A stretch of DNA of 42,496 nucleotides from positions 1-42,496 of the forward strand of contig DATNLZ010000060.1 of the NCBI GenBank assembly GCA_035602605.1. The letters are read 5' to 3'. This document shows positions 26,326 to 34,966 of this stretch, piece by piece. Source of the stretch: DASQHY01 sp035602605 (GTDB lineage Bacteria > Acidobacteriota > Terriglobia > Acidiferrales > UBA7541). The translations under genes and the position numbers were made by a program. A model generated the notes under the pieces. The model had not been told where the DNA came from and searched no databases. It saw only the letters and a list, made by a program, of their open reading frames with translations. The first letter of the stretch is position 1, and each line of letters starts with the position of its first letter.

Positions 26326-27228
26326 TCAGCTAACCGGAGCCGTGGCGCCCTGCTGGGCGGGCGCGTCACCGCGAAAAGCGTTCGCGTAATCGCGGGCGTA
26401 TTGATCGAAGGTGCGCGCCGGATGTCCGGTAAGAGTTTGCACATTGTGCGTGACCCGACTCGCCGCGCCGGTAATGTAATAATGGAACAGCTCGAGCACC
26501 GCGCAGGCCGCAGCCTTCGGCATTCCCGACGAGATTGTTGACTTCATGAAATCCTGATCGGAAATATCCACAAACGAAATCTCTCGTCCGGCCACCGCAG
26601 AAAGTTTCTCGGCAATTTCGTAATAGCTCAGCGCCTCGGGTCCGGAAAGCTCGTAACGCTGGCCCTGCGCGGCGTAGCCGGAGTCGGTCAGCACCGCCGC
26701 GGCCACTCGCGCCACATCGCGTGCATCAATGTGGCTGACGCGCGCATCGCTCGCCGGCAAATAAAATGCGGCCTGCTTGCGAATCGTGAGCCCATAAGAA
26801 TTATTCATGTTCTGCATGTATCCGTTCGGACGCAGCAGCGTGTACGCCATTCCCGACGCGACAATTTCTTTTTCCACCGGGTGATGAATTTTTGCGAACG
26901 AAAAGCCGTCGGTCTCCGCGCCCCATACGGAATTCTTCACCACCTGCATCACCCCGGCGCGCTTGGCCTCGCGAACCACGTTGAGCTCGAGCTCAGTCTG
27001 GTGCGGTACGTTTCCGGAAACCAAAAACACGCGATCCACGCTGGCAAGAGCCGGCCGCAGCGTCTCCAGCTTCGCAAAATCCAGCACAATCCCGTCAATC
27101 CCATTGCGCCGCGCCTCCTCGGCATTCTGCGCGGAGTGAAACCCTGCACGTACCTTCACGCCCGCCGCCCCCAGCTGTTTCACCACCTCGCTCCCCACCG
27201 TCCCGCCCGCGCCAGTCACCAAAATCAT
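26326..27228 (-). CDS. NmrA-like NAD(P)-binding oxidoreductase
   Basis: A 300-residue atypical short-chain dehydrogenase. The N terminus has the Rossmann motif VTGAGGTVGSEVV (GxxGxxG), then VDRVFLVSGNVPHQTELELN, the segment GVMQVVKNSVWGAETDGFSFAKIHHPVEKEI, LLRPNGYMQNM, and SHIDARDVARVAAAVLTD. This order is typical of the NmrA/QOR2-like (NAD(P)H-binding) group, which reduces quinones or senses NADP. There is no YxxxK catalytic pair, in line with NmrA-type proteins. GGAGG a few bases before the ATG supports the start. It is a single gene, convergent with the TonB-like gene. Confidence 0.85.
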   Translation of the reverse strand: MILVTGAGGTVGSEVVKQLGAAGVKVRAGFHSAQNAEEARRNGIDGIVLDFAKLETLRPALASVDRVFLVSGNVPHQTELELNVVREAKRAGVMQVVKNSVWGAETDGFSFAKIHHPVEKEIVASGMAYTLLRPNGYMQNMNNSYGLTIRKQAAFYLPASDARVSHIDARDVARVAAAVLTDSGYAAQGQRYELSGPEALSYYEIAEKLSAVAGREISFVDISDQDFMKSTISSGMPKAAACAVLELFHYYITGAASRVTHNVQTLTGHPARTFDQYARDYANAFRGDAPAQQGATAPVS

Positions 27229-27880
27229 CCCCGCCTCCGTTCACTATCTCGCGCTCATTCGCATCTGAGGGTCTCGGTCGTCCCGCTACCGAGTATAAGG
27301 TTTCGCTATGCCAGGCGCGCCACAAGTTTATCCGGATAGTTTACCCGGGTTGGATGCGGAAGGACAAAGGGATCCATACCGGGACATTCGCGGTTCAGTT
27401 TGGCGACCAATGCCCTATTAGGGTTGAATTGCCGCACGTTCTAGCGCGTCCGCGCTTGGCGCGTTGTGCAGCAACTCGAACACAAAGGATTGGTCGGCGA
27501 TAGGAAGGGGTAAAGGTGCGCGATCTTATTGCGGGCCACCTTGGGGTGCGGCGGCCTGGATATGCACTTTCCGTGGACCGGGCTTACGATTTGCGCGCGG
27601 AAAGAATACTTGGACATTTAACGTACCCATTGCTGTTCAACAAAATCGCAAACACAGCGCACCTGATTTAATCCAAGGGCGAGCTGGTGACGCAGCATTT
27701 GCCGACTAGCTGATTCTGGTTGGCGACTCGCGCTCGTTCTGACAACGTCAGCGAGTTAGGCATACACATCCATAACCCTGCTAGGTATGAGAATTTGCCT
27801 AGCCGCCAACACTCGCGCGCGTTTTTGCAACGAGCGAAACGACCATTTTTCGATGGACCGTTGCCGTCTCCATCACGGTC
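27229..27880. other. Intergenic region without recognised genes
   Basis: About 650 bases. A frame at 27464-27709 (+) codes 81 residues of no protein-like pattern. A short dyad TGAC-AAC-GTCA lies at about 27739-27749. The promoter of the NmrA-like gene must be at the 27229-27330 end. Confidence 0.35.
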
Positions 27881-28375
27881 TTATCGCAATGCGTAGCCCG
27901 GCTCACCCGGAAGCAATCCCCCGACGCGCACCACCTTCACGCCCGAGCGGACGTCCGCGGCACTGATGTAACCAATTGCCCCGGCGTTTCCCTTCACACC
28001 CTCCTGCACCATGCCATTGGAGAACAGCGAGGCCGGCGGGTCGGACACCTCAGCGCGCATAACCTTGGCGACCCAATATTGCCCGTATTGTTGCTCGGTC
28101 ATCTGAAACACCACGCGCAGGATTACTTCACGTTCTCGCGTCCCTTGCGAGCGCATCAGCGGCACCACGGAGTTGCTGGCTTTCCAGTATTGCCGCTCTC
28201 CCATAAAAATCTTGCGCAAGTCCGCTAACGTCATATTGCTCGTGGGATTACTGGGGTTCACAACGATGGCAACATCGCTGTCTGTCAGTGTCCCCGCGGC
28301 CCGGATTGAAAGCAGCGAGCATAGGATGAAGCATACAAAAATATAGCAAAAGCGAGGATTCGTTCTTCTTTTCAT
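27881..28375 (-). CDS. Phosphate-binding-protein (PstS)-like periplasmic protein
   Basis: A 164-residue protein with a signal peptide (RFCYIFVCFILCSLLSIRAAG) and a short PBP-like domain: VAIVVNPSNPTSNMTLADLRKIFMGERQYW, VPLMRSQGTREREVILRVVF, YWVAKVMRAE, GAIGYISAADV. This is the shortened PstS-like fold often found beside OprP/OprO-type porins or unlinked to pst genes, not a complete ABC binding protein (about 300 residues). It begins 10 bases after the porin gene ends, so they form an operon. Phosphate is the likely ligand by family, but unproven. Confidence 0.75.
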   Translation of the reverse strand: MKRRTNPRFCYIFVCFILCSLLSIRAAGTLTDSDVAIVVNPSNPTSNMTLADLRKIFMGERQYWKASNSVVPLMRSQGTREREVILRVVFQMTEQQYGQYWVAKVMRAEVSDPPASLFSNGMVQEGVKGNAGAIGYISAADVRSGVKVVRVGGLLPGEPGYALR

Positions 28376-28385
28376 TAGAATATTC

Positions 28386-29756
28386 TCAAAACGTAAAGCT
28401 AGTCTGAAAGAAAAGCCCATTCACATGAGGATCGTTGGGCTTCCGCGTAATATGCCTGTACTCACCCTTAAACGCCGCCAGGTTAGTGATGTCGTAACGA
28501 ACACCAAACGTTGAGCCGGTCAGGGGCCGCACGGCCACGCTGTTATCGCCCACAAACAAAGGATCGCTTGGAGATATGTTCGACCATTCGAATCGGTAAT
28601 AGGGCTTCCACTTGTGTCCCTCTCCAGGCAAGCGATAGGCAATCTGCACGTAGGCGGAATTGCTATTAAAAACATTCTCGGTCAGCACATTACGATGGCG
28701 AACATGGGCAAACTCCGCCAGAAATTCGGGGCTCTCTTTAGTCCAAACAACGTGCGCTGTAGAGATGAGCTCGCGAAAATTGGGATTACCAGGCGACACG
28801 CCGGGGCTGGTGATCAAGTCGCCGTAAAGTGATCCGCCGATTTGCAGACCGTTGAGTGCCGCTGGCCGCGCGAAAAGATTGGCCACCCATGCGCGATTGT
28901 TGTTGACGTCGCCACTGTCGCCGGGGCGGGCGATGTTTCCTGCTCGGCCATTTCCGAGACCCACATTGTACCCGAGACCCAGTGGGCCGGACGGGACGTT
29001 GCCTTCTGCCAGCATTCCGATGAAATGAACCGGCTGGAATCGCCCGCCAAACCGAATCATCTCCGGACGAGAGATTGTGGTTTGCAACCACAGCCCATGG
29101 TGAAAAGCGGTGTTCCAGTAATTGATCGGTGTGTGGTAGCGGCCGAAAGAAAGCTTGAAATGGTCGTTATAATCGTAACGGATCAAATATCTTTCAATAT
29201 CCACGTTGTAGAACCCTGTTGACGCGCTGAAGCTGATCTCTCCAAACACGGATACTTTTTGCGAGAGCGGCGAGGCCACATGCAGGATGAATTGTCCAAG
29301 GTTGAACCCGCTCTTGCTGCCCGGATCATCGGTAGCTGAAAAGTCGATATCCCCGAAGCCGCGGAAATGAAGCTGAGGGTAACGTTGCTCGATTGCTCCA
29401 TGCGTTTCGACCTGGCCGCCAATACGCTCGTCGGCGCCAGCATGATGGTCAACACCAGCGTGTAACTCAGCAGCCGACACGCGGCTGGACTCTGGCGGCT
29501 GAGCGGACGCCGTCGTCGGTTGCGTTGGGTTGGATGCTGAAGCCGTGGCCACGCCTGTCGCTGTGGATTCCCTTTCTTTTTGCAAACGCTCGACGAGCGT
29601 TTCCAGCCTTTCGATCCGCGCACGCATTTCTCGGAGCTCTAGGTCCCGCGCATCCGGTACGGTGGTTGCAGATGGTTGCGACGCTTGAGTTGTTTGAGCC
29701 GGCGCGCTGATTGCCATGAATAGAGTCGCTACAACAAGTCCAGTCATGCGATACAT
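28386..29756 (-). CDS. Outer-membrane porin with N-terminal coiled coil
   Basis: A 456-residue protein: signal peptide (1-20, LVVATLFMAISAPAQ), a short coiled coil (about 37-66, LELREMRARIERLETLVERL), a Ser/Thr/Ala-rich linker, then a beta-barrel (about 125-456: LHFRGFGDIDFSATD, DHFKLSFGRYHTPINYWNTAF, FGVRYDITNLAAFKGEY) ending in FQTSFTF with C-terminal Phe. The coiled coil resembles the trimerisation helix of OprP/OprO or OmpH-linked porins. Being cotranscribed with a PstS-like protein suggests anion (phosphate) uptake, which is inference. Confidence 0.8.
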   Translation of the reverse strand: MYRMTGLVVATLFMAISAPAQTTQASQPSATTVPDARDLELREMRARIERLETLVERLQKERESTATGVATASASNPTQPTTASAQPPESSRVSAAELHAGVDHHAGADERIGGQVETHGAIEQRYPQLHFRGFGDIDFSATDDPGSKSGFNLGQFILHVASPLSQKVSVFGEISFSASTGFYNVDIERYLIRYDYNDHFKLSFGRYHTPINYWNTAFHHGLWLQTTISRPEMIRFGGRFQPVHFIGMLAEGNVPSGPLGLGYNVGLGNGRAGNIARPGDSGDVNNNRAWVANLFARPAALNGLQIGGSLYGDLITSPGVSPGNPNFRELISTAHVVWTKESPEFLAEFAHVRHRNVLTENVFNSNSAYVQIAYRLPGEGHKWKPYYRFEWSNISPSDPLFVGDNSVAVRPLTGSTFGVRYDITNLAAFKGEYRHITRKPNDPHVNGLFFQTSFTF

Positions 29757-29949
29757 ACGATGCGTCCCCCCCCTTTACAGCTGGACCATCGTAGCCTGTC
29801 TTTTCTGCCCGTTTAGCGTTTCAGTTTGGGATGTTGCGTGAGAGTTAGCAGCAACTTTCCGTCAAGTGAGAGGTTGTGGTCCACCTGGACTAACGGGGGT
29901 AAGTTTGGCAGATTCAAACAAATAGCGGTGCGGCAGATCTTTCGGGAGC

Positions 29950-31158
29950 TTATGCTGTTGCCATCTTCATCGAGCGTATCGCGATACCGCCCAGAATTAA
30001 TACCGCAGCGATAATTGCTCCCCAAAGAACTGCGGGATGACGCTCCGACCAGGGACGATCGTCGGGGCGTCCGGTATAAGCGGCGTTCGCTTCTTCGGCG
30101 CTCAGCTGCACCTGAGCAGCTCTCGCATCCTTCTCAAATAGCCTGGCGTAGTCGTAGACGGGCGCCGGCAGCTTCTCGTCGCCGTAATAAACGGTAGGCA
30201 AGGTCCCTGCGTCGGCATTGAAATAGATCCGCCTCTCGTATTGCTGGAGGCGCACGCCGGTGTTTTTCAATGGCAGATCATCACCATTGTGAAGCATTAC
30301 TTTTAGAATGCCCGGGCCAGTTGAATGAAGATCAACCGACATCTGCTCGACGTCAATCTTTTGCCCGTTGCGCTGCATGTGAATGCGTTTGAGCTCGCCG
30401 GACTGCAAATATTGCTCTTTGGCATCCCGAATCTCCAACTCTCGAACGAAATTATTTTGCGTAGGATTAATCGTGAAAATCACCCGCTCCGCGGGAACAT
30501 TTTCCACAAGAGGGAACACAAAAACGGTATCTCTGCCCTTCTGGTCTTGTTTGGGTTGGCTGCTGAGGTCTCGCCACACGCTCTTTTGTGCGCGGGTTAT
30601 TGCCGCTGTCGCGCTCTCAACTTCGGAAGGCGTAACTGCGCCGGTAACGGTCACCCGTAAGTATTTGTAAGTTGACCCTGGAATCTGAAGCATGCTGTTG
30701 CGGCCCAGTTTTTCTTCGGACAAATCGTAGAGAGTCGTGGTGCCCAGGTTAGTCCAGTGTGCTCCGTGCGGGTCATCCTGCCCTTCCACGTTGGCATGCG
30801 CCACAAAGTTTTTGGTCGACAGTTTTAATTCAATGCGGTCGTACTCAGCAATGCCTGCCATGTCCAGAAGAAACTGTGTTTTCCCCGCGGCAATGCCCGA
30901 CTGGAGCACACGGATATTTTTGCGCTCGGTCTCTGAGCCGCCCCATTCAGTCGTCAGTACATACGGGATTTCTTTCTCGGCCGAATAAATCCTCAGATCG
31001 CTCAAATCCGGGCGTGCGTGTCGCCACATAGTTTCATCCGCCACTGCGTATCGCTGACCGCTGGAAGTTGGGCCATCGATATTGCGCTGGTACTTAAAAA
31101 ACGAAACGGAAGAAGCTGCTGACAAAAGTGCGGCCGCCAAGGCCAAAGTTATTCTCAT
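29950..31158 (-). CDS. DUF3999 membrane-anchored protein
   Basis: A 402-residue protein with an N-terminal signal peptide (ITLALAAALLSAASSVSFF), a beta-rich periplasmic body (QRNIDGPTSSGQRYAVADETMW, then DLSDLRIYSAEKEIPYVL) and a C-terminal membrane anchor (about 376-394, AVLWGAIIAAVLILGGIAI). This matches DUF3999. The ATG at 31158 overlaps the stop of the DUF2339 gene by one base, a strong sign of translational coupling. DUF2339 and DUF3999 genes are recurrently paired, and the pair is thought to act in the cell envelope; the function is unknown. Confidence 0.8.
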   Translation of the reverse strand: MRITLALAAALLSAASSVSFFKYQRNIDGPTSSGQRYAVADETMWRHARPDLSDLRIYSAEKEIPYVLTTEWGGSETERKNIRVLQSGIAAGKTQFLLDMAGIAEYDRIELKLSTKNFVAHANVEGQDDPHGAHWTNLGTTTLYDLSEEKLGRNSMLQIPGSTYKYLRVTVTGAVTPSEVESATAAITRAQKSVWRDLSSQPKQDQKGRDTVFVFPLVENVPAERVIFTINPTQNNFVRELEIRDAKEQYLQSGELKRIHMQRNGQKIDVEQMSVDLHSTGPGILKVMLHNGDDLPLKNTGVRLQQYERRIYFNADAGTLPTVYYGDEKLPAPVYDYARLFEKDARAAQVQLSAEEANAAYTGRPDDRPWSERHPAVLWGAIIAAVLILGGIAIRSMKMATA

Positions 31159-33014
31159 CAACCCAAGTCCCCTGAGCTGTTTTCTGGGGAACGCGATGAA
31201 AGCTTCAGCCAGTCGCGCTGATAAATAAAAGAAATTCCCAGCAATACTGCCCCCAGAGCGATAAAGCTCACGATGCGGTAACTCCCTCCTAGATCCGACA
31301 CGTCATACAAAAACACTTTGCCGATGGTGAACGCGATCAGAAACAAAGCCTGCCAGCGCACAAACGCCGAGCGTTTCCAAAAGCCGATCGTCATCAAAGC
31401 TGTCCCATAGATTAGCCAGATAGCGGAGTAGCTGAAACCCCGAGCGATGTAGTCCCTGCCCGTCACCGCTTGGCGGTTGAAGTAATCCGCAGCTTCCCAC
31501 GTCAACGCGATCAGTGCGAGCAGGTTCAACGCAATCACAGCCCCGTCGAGGAATGGCCTCTCTGCCTGCGAAGCATGGCGTTTGCCAAATCCTGCGATTC
31601 CACCCAGCACCGCGATCGCCACCACGTAAGTGGCAAACCGCGCGTTGAACACCAGCGTATCGGCTTGCAACTGATCGAAACACAGCAGCCGGAAGATACC
31701 TAAAGCCAGTGCGGCCAGCGCAAGGTAGCGCAGAAAGGCAGCTTGCGTTCTTACACTGACCCACAGCAGCACCGCGGATTCAACCAGCCACGCAATCGTG
31801 ATCCAGTGCGCGTTGAGTTTTAAGGGGATGGCCACAGTGATGAACGCTATGGCGATGGCTACGTGCACCAAGTTAATGAGTTTCGTATCTTCGGTAGGAA
31901 AGCGCTCCTTTAAGGCAGCAGCGATGCTCAAGTAAACAGCCCCGAGCACGAGCGCAAACCATGTGAGCGCAACCGTCTGGGACTCGTACAACACGTAAAG
32001 CTCTAGGAAAAATGCAGCAGCATTCATCAGAGGCAGCAAGGTAAATGTTATGGAGGATCCGGAAAGCCGCGTTGACCGTTCGTAATGGCTGACCAGCGGG
32101 ATCACTGCAAAAATAGCCGCGAACAATGCCGCAAAAAAAACTGTAAGTAGCCTCTGGTCCATCGAATAATACTCCGCAAACCAGCCGGCATAGAGAATGA
32201 GGGTTCCCGCGTAGCTTCCCCAGAGCAGTCGTCGCCAAGGTTTGAAGGTGGCCATTGCCAGAATGGCAATATCCAGCAGGCTCAGGTAGGAGAACAGTAC
32301 TACCTCGTGGTTCTGTCCTGTGGAAAGCAGCGCGGGGGTAGCGAAGCCGCCAGCCAGCGCAAAGCTTGCCAGCAATTCCGCATCCTGACTCAAGGCGAGC
32401 GCAATCGTTGCCGCGGTGACTACCACCATTGCCATGAATGCGGCTGCCGCAGGAATCAAATGGTAAATCTGAAATGCTCCCCACAACGATAGATACAGAG
32501 TGCCGATGCCCACTGCTTTCAATGAATATGAAAATGTCGCATGCCCGCGGCTGCGGAAGCGCTCACTCCATAGGACCAGTGCAATCCCGGCGATGAGACC
32601 GATCACAATCCTTCCACCGGGCCCAATCCAGTTATTCTCAAACGCATATTTCAGGAAATACGAAACTCCGAAGAGTATGGCGACAATGCCGATTCGGTTG
32701 AGCCAATACTGGCCAATCTTTTTTTCAAGATCGGCGTCTTCCCCAGTGGGGATAGTTAGAGGTCTTCGAACAGGTCGCCCCGGCGGCGGTCCGGGCCGCG
32801 CCCCACTCACAGGCGAACCAGAAGCAGGCTGTACCGAAGGAGACACAAACGCAGTTTCGGAAGGCGAAGCAGGCGTTTCCCGTCGCACCTGAGGAATCTC
32901 ACGCTGCCGCGCCTCCGGGGCAACGTCGCTAAGTTGCTCCAACTGATAAACGCGCGCGGTAAGCGCCGCCACCTGCGCTTTCAGCGCATCTAGGTCATCT
33001 GGGGGCTGGCCCAT
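31158..33014 (-). CDS. DUF2339 polytopic membrane protein
   Basis: A 618-residue protein. The first 30 residues form a short coiled coil (LDALKAQVAALTARVYQLEQL), followed by a Pro-rich linker to about residue 95, the DUF2339 entry motif IGQYWLNRIGIVAILFGVSYFLKYAFENNWIGP, and about 16-18 membrane segments. It is cotranscribed with the overlapping DUF3999 gene. Function unknown; a transporter or envelope-assembly role is suggested only by topology. No clear ribosome-binding site precedes the ATG. The start is divergent from the S41 peptidase gene, with about 260 bp between them. Confidence 0.85.
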   Translation of the reverse strand: MGQPPDDLDALKAQVAALTARVYQLEQLSDVAPEARQREIPQVRRETPASPSETAFVSPSVQPASGSPVSGARPGPPPGRPVRRPLTIPTGEDADLEKKIGQYWLNRIGIVAILFGVSYFLKYAFENNWIGPGGRIVIGLIAGIALVLWSERFRSRGHATFSYSLKAVGIGTLYLSLWGAFQIYHLIPAAAAFMAMVVVTAATIALALSQDAELLASFALAGGFATPALLSTGQNHEVVLFSYLSLLDIAILAMATFKPWRRLLWGSYAGTLILYAGWFAEYYSMDQRLLTVFFAALFAAIFAVIPLVSHYERSTRLSGSSITFTLLPLMNAAAFFLELYVLYESQTVALTWFALVLGAVYLSIAAALKERFPTEDTKLINLVHVAIAIAFITVAIPLKLNAHWITIAWLVESAVLLWVSVRTQAAFLRYLALAALALGIFRLLCFDQLQADTLVFNARFATYVVAIAVLGGIAGFGKRHASQAERPFLDGAVIALNLLALIALTWEAADYFNRQAVTGRDYIARGFSYSAIWLIYGTALMTIGFWKRSAFVRWQALFLIAFTIGKVFLYDVSDLGGSYRIVSFIALGAVLLGISFIYQRDWLKLSSRSPENSSGDLG

Positions 33015-33275
33015 TGGCGTAAGTTAACCCATCTGTTGTCGCGTAGCAAAGCGCTTCCTTCAATCAAGTTGCGCCAATCACACCGCGATTCGTCTACCTC
33101 AATACGAGCGAGCGGCCGCGACGTTTCGCCCGATGAATGCCTTTGCACGCGTTGCGCATATCCCCCGCAGGAGAGCCATGGCGCACCGTCTGTGTCGTCG
33201 TTTTTTATCTTTACTCTCACCTATCAAAAGTCTATATTCCGGCGCAACATTCACCTAGCTTGGAGAGCTACCCGC

Positions 33276-34604
33276 ATGTTTAAAAAGCTGGCTTTTTTCT
33301 TTGGCTTCGTTCTGGTTGGGTTTCTGATGGCGCCTTTTAGCCATCTGCTCGCACAGCAAAAACTGGACCGGCTCAATCAAGAGCGCGCCCTGCAGATGCT
33401 GAAAGATGCTTACGACAACGTGCGGAAAAATTACTATGACCCCAAGATTCGCGGTCTGGATTGGGACTCTAGCTACCGCCAGCATCAAGAGAAGATAAGA
33501 AAAGCCGTGACATTGGGTAATGCCTTTTCCGCGGTCGCCGGTCTCCTTGAGGCGCTAGATGATTCACACACATTCTTTAATCCTCCGTCGCGCCCCATGC
33601 GAATGGACTATGGCTTCCGGATGCAGATTTTTGGCGACAAGGCGTTGATCGTCCGCGTGCGTCCCGGCACCGACGCTGCATCGAAGGTGCATCCCGGTGA
33701 TGAAGTGCTGCAATACAATAGCTACCCGGTACACCGAGATGATCTTTGGAAGATGAATTACTACTTCAACCGATTGTCACCCAAGTCCGCCTCGCGGTTG
33801 CAATTACGCGATTTGAATGGTACCGAGCGCGACCTTACGGTGGAAACCAAGATGCGACAAGAGAAAAGAGTAATGAACCTCACCGGCTCCGACGGGGGAT
33901 CGGATCTCTGGCAAATGATCCGCGAAGAGGAAAACGCCGATCACATTGTTCGCAACAAATACTTTGAGCTAGGCGATGTCATGATCTGGAAGATGCCGGA
34001 GTTCGACTTGTCTGATGAATCGGTCGACAATCTATTCAGCTTCGCCAAGAAGCACAAATCGCTGATTCTCGATCTTCGTGGGAACCCGGGTGGACTGGTG
34101 AAGACCCTGGAGCGAATGGTAGCTAATGTGTTCGACCACGATGTGAAGATTGCCGATCGCATCGGCCGCAAAGAGCTGAAACCTCAAATGGCCAAGTCGC
34201 GTGGCAACAAGGCATTTTCCGGAAAGATCATAGTGCTCGTTGACAGCCAATCAGCGTCAGCCGCGGAGCTCTTCGCCCGCGTCATGCAGCTCGAGCAGCG
34301 CGGAACCGTTATTGGTGATCGCACATCGGGCAGCGTTATGGAAGCTCTCTACCTTGGCGGATCTCAAGGCACCGACACCATGATCTTCTATGGCTTCTCT
34401 GTAACCGACGCGGATTTAATCATGAAGGATGGAAAGAGTCTGGAGCATTCCGGCGTGGTGCCCGACGAGATTCTTTTACCCGCTGCCAAGGATATCGCTG
34501 AGGGGAAAGATCCGGTCTTGGCGCACGCTGCTGAACTTGTTGGACTGAAGATGGATTCGACAGAGGCTGGCAAGATGTTCCCATTCGAGTGGATACCCTT
34601 TTAA
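33276..34604 (+). CDS. S41-family (C-terminal processing) peptidase
   Basis: A 442-residue exported protein: signal peptide (1-26, FFFGFVLVGFLMAPFSHLLA), an N-terminal region, a PDZ domain (about 105-190, MQIFGDKALIVRVRPGTDAASKVHPGDEVLQYN) and an S41 catalytic domain (LILDLRGNPGGLVKTLERMV, VLVDSQSASAAELFARVM). The catalytic Ser of SASAAE is present. The Lys of the Ser-Lys dyad, normally in a downstream GxxxxGKG block, is not obvious (the site reads GDRTSGSV), so it may use a tricorn-like triad or be inactive. GGAG at 33262-33265 supports the start; the frame is open from 33036 but without protein-like sequence. Confidence 0.85.
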   Translation: MFKKLAFFFGFVLVGFLMAPFSHLLAQQKLDRLNQERALQMLKDAYDNVRKNYYDPKIRGLDWDSSYRQHQEKIRKAVTLGNAFSAVAGLLEALDDSHTFFNPPSRPMRMDYGFRMQIFGDKALIVRVRPGTDAASKVHPGDEVLQYNSYPVHRDDLWKMNYYFNRLSPKSASRLQLRDLNGTERDLTVETKMRQEKRVMNLTGSDGGSDLWQMIREEENADHIVRNKYFELGDVMIWKMPEFDLSDESVDNLFSFAKKHKSLILDLRGNPGGLVKTLERMVANVFDHDVKIADRIGRKELKPQMAKSRGNKAFSGKIIVLVDSQSASAAELFARVMQLEQRGTVIGDRTSGSVMEALYLGGSQGTDTMIFYGFSVTDADLIMKDGKSLEHSGVVPDEILLPAAKDIAEGKDPVLAHAAELVGLKMDSTEAGKMFPFEWIPF

Positions 34605-34746
34605 TTTCACAACTAAATCCGCGCAAATCCGGTGATTAGAAGCAGCAACGTTACTGAAGCCTTCGTTGAAAACAACGATGCTGAGCCGCACTCCCGACAG
34701 GTGCGAGCGAATTTATCGGAAGGACTATGCCTTTTCCTAGGCGCGA

Positions 34747-34929
34747 GTGATAATCAATCTAGTGGAAACACATTGCACTCGATGTAATTCCCCGATGACA
34801 TGCTGTCCCGAAGGCAATTGCTGGTGCACTGAACTACTTCCGCAGCCGATCCGCCCAGAATTCAATGGATGTCTCTGCCCCAATTGTCTCAAGGGGGCTC
34901 TGGAACCCAAGCCTAGCGAACAACGATGA
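34747..34929 (+). CDS. Cysteine-rich CWC protein
   Basis: A 60-residue protein matching the cysteine-rich CWC family: HCTRCNSPMTCC, EGNCWCTELLP, and GCLCPNCLKGALE. Nine cysteines, including the CWC triad that names the family, suggest metal binding. It starts with GTG at 34747 (an alternative GTG lies at 34762). It is convergent with the Tat-exported protein gene; a weak hairpin (AACGAT...ATCGTT, about 34921-34940) separates the two ends. Confidence 0.75.
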   Translation: MIINLVETHCTRCNSPMTCCPEGNCWCTELLPQPIRPEFNGCLCPNCLKGALEPKPSEQR

Positions 34930-34966
34930 TGAACAATCGTTCCCCCCCAAGACACCGGTCAAGCCG

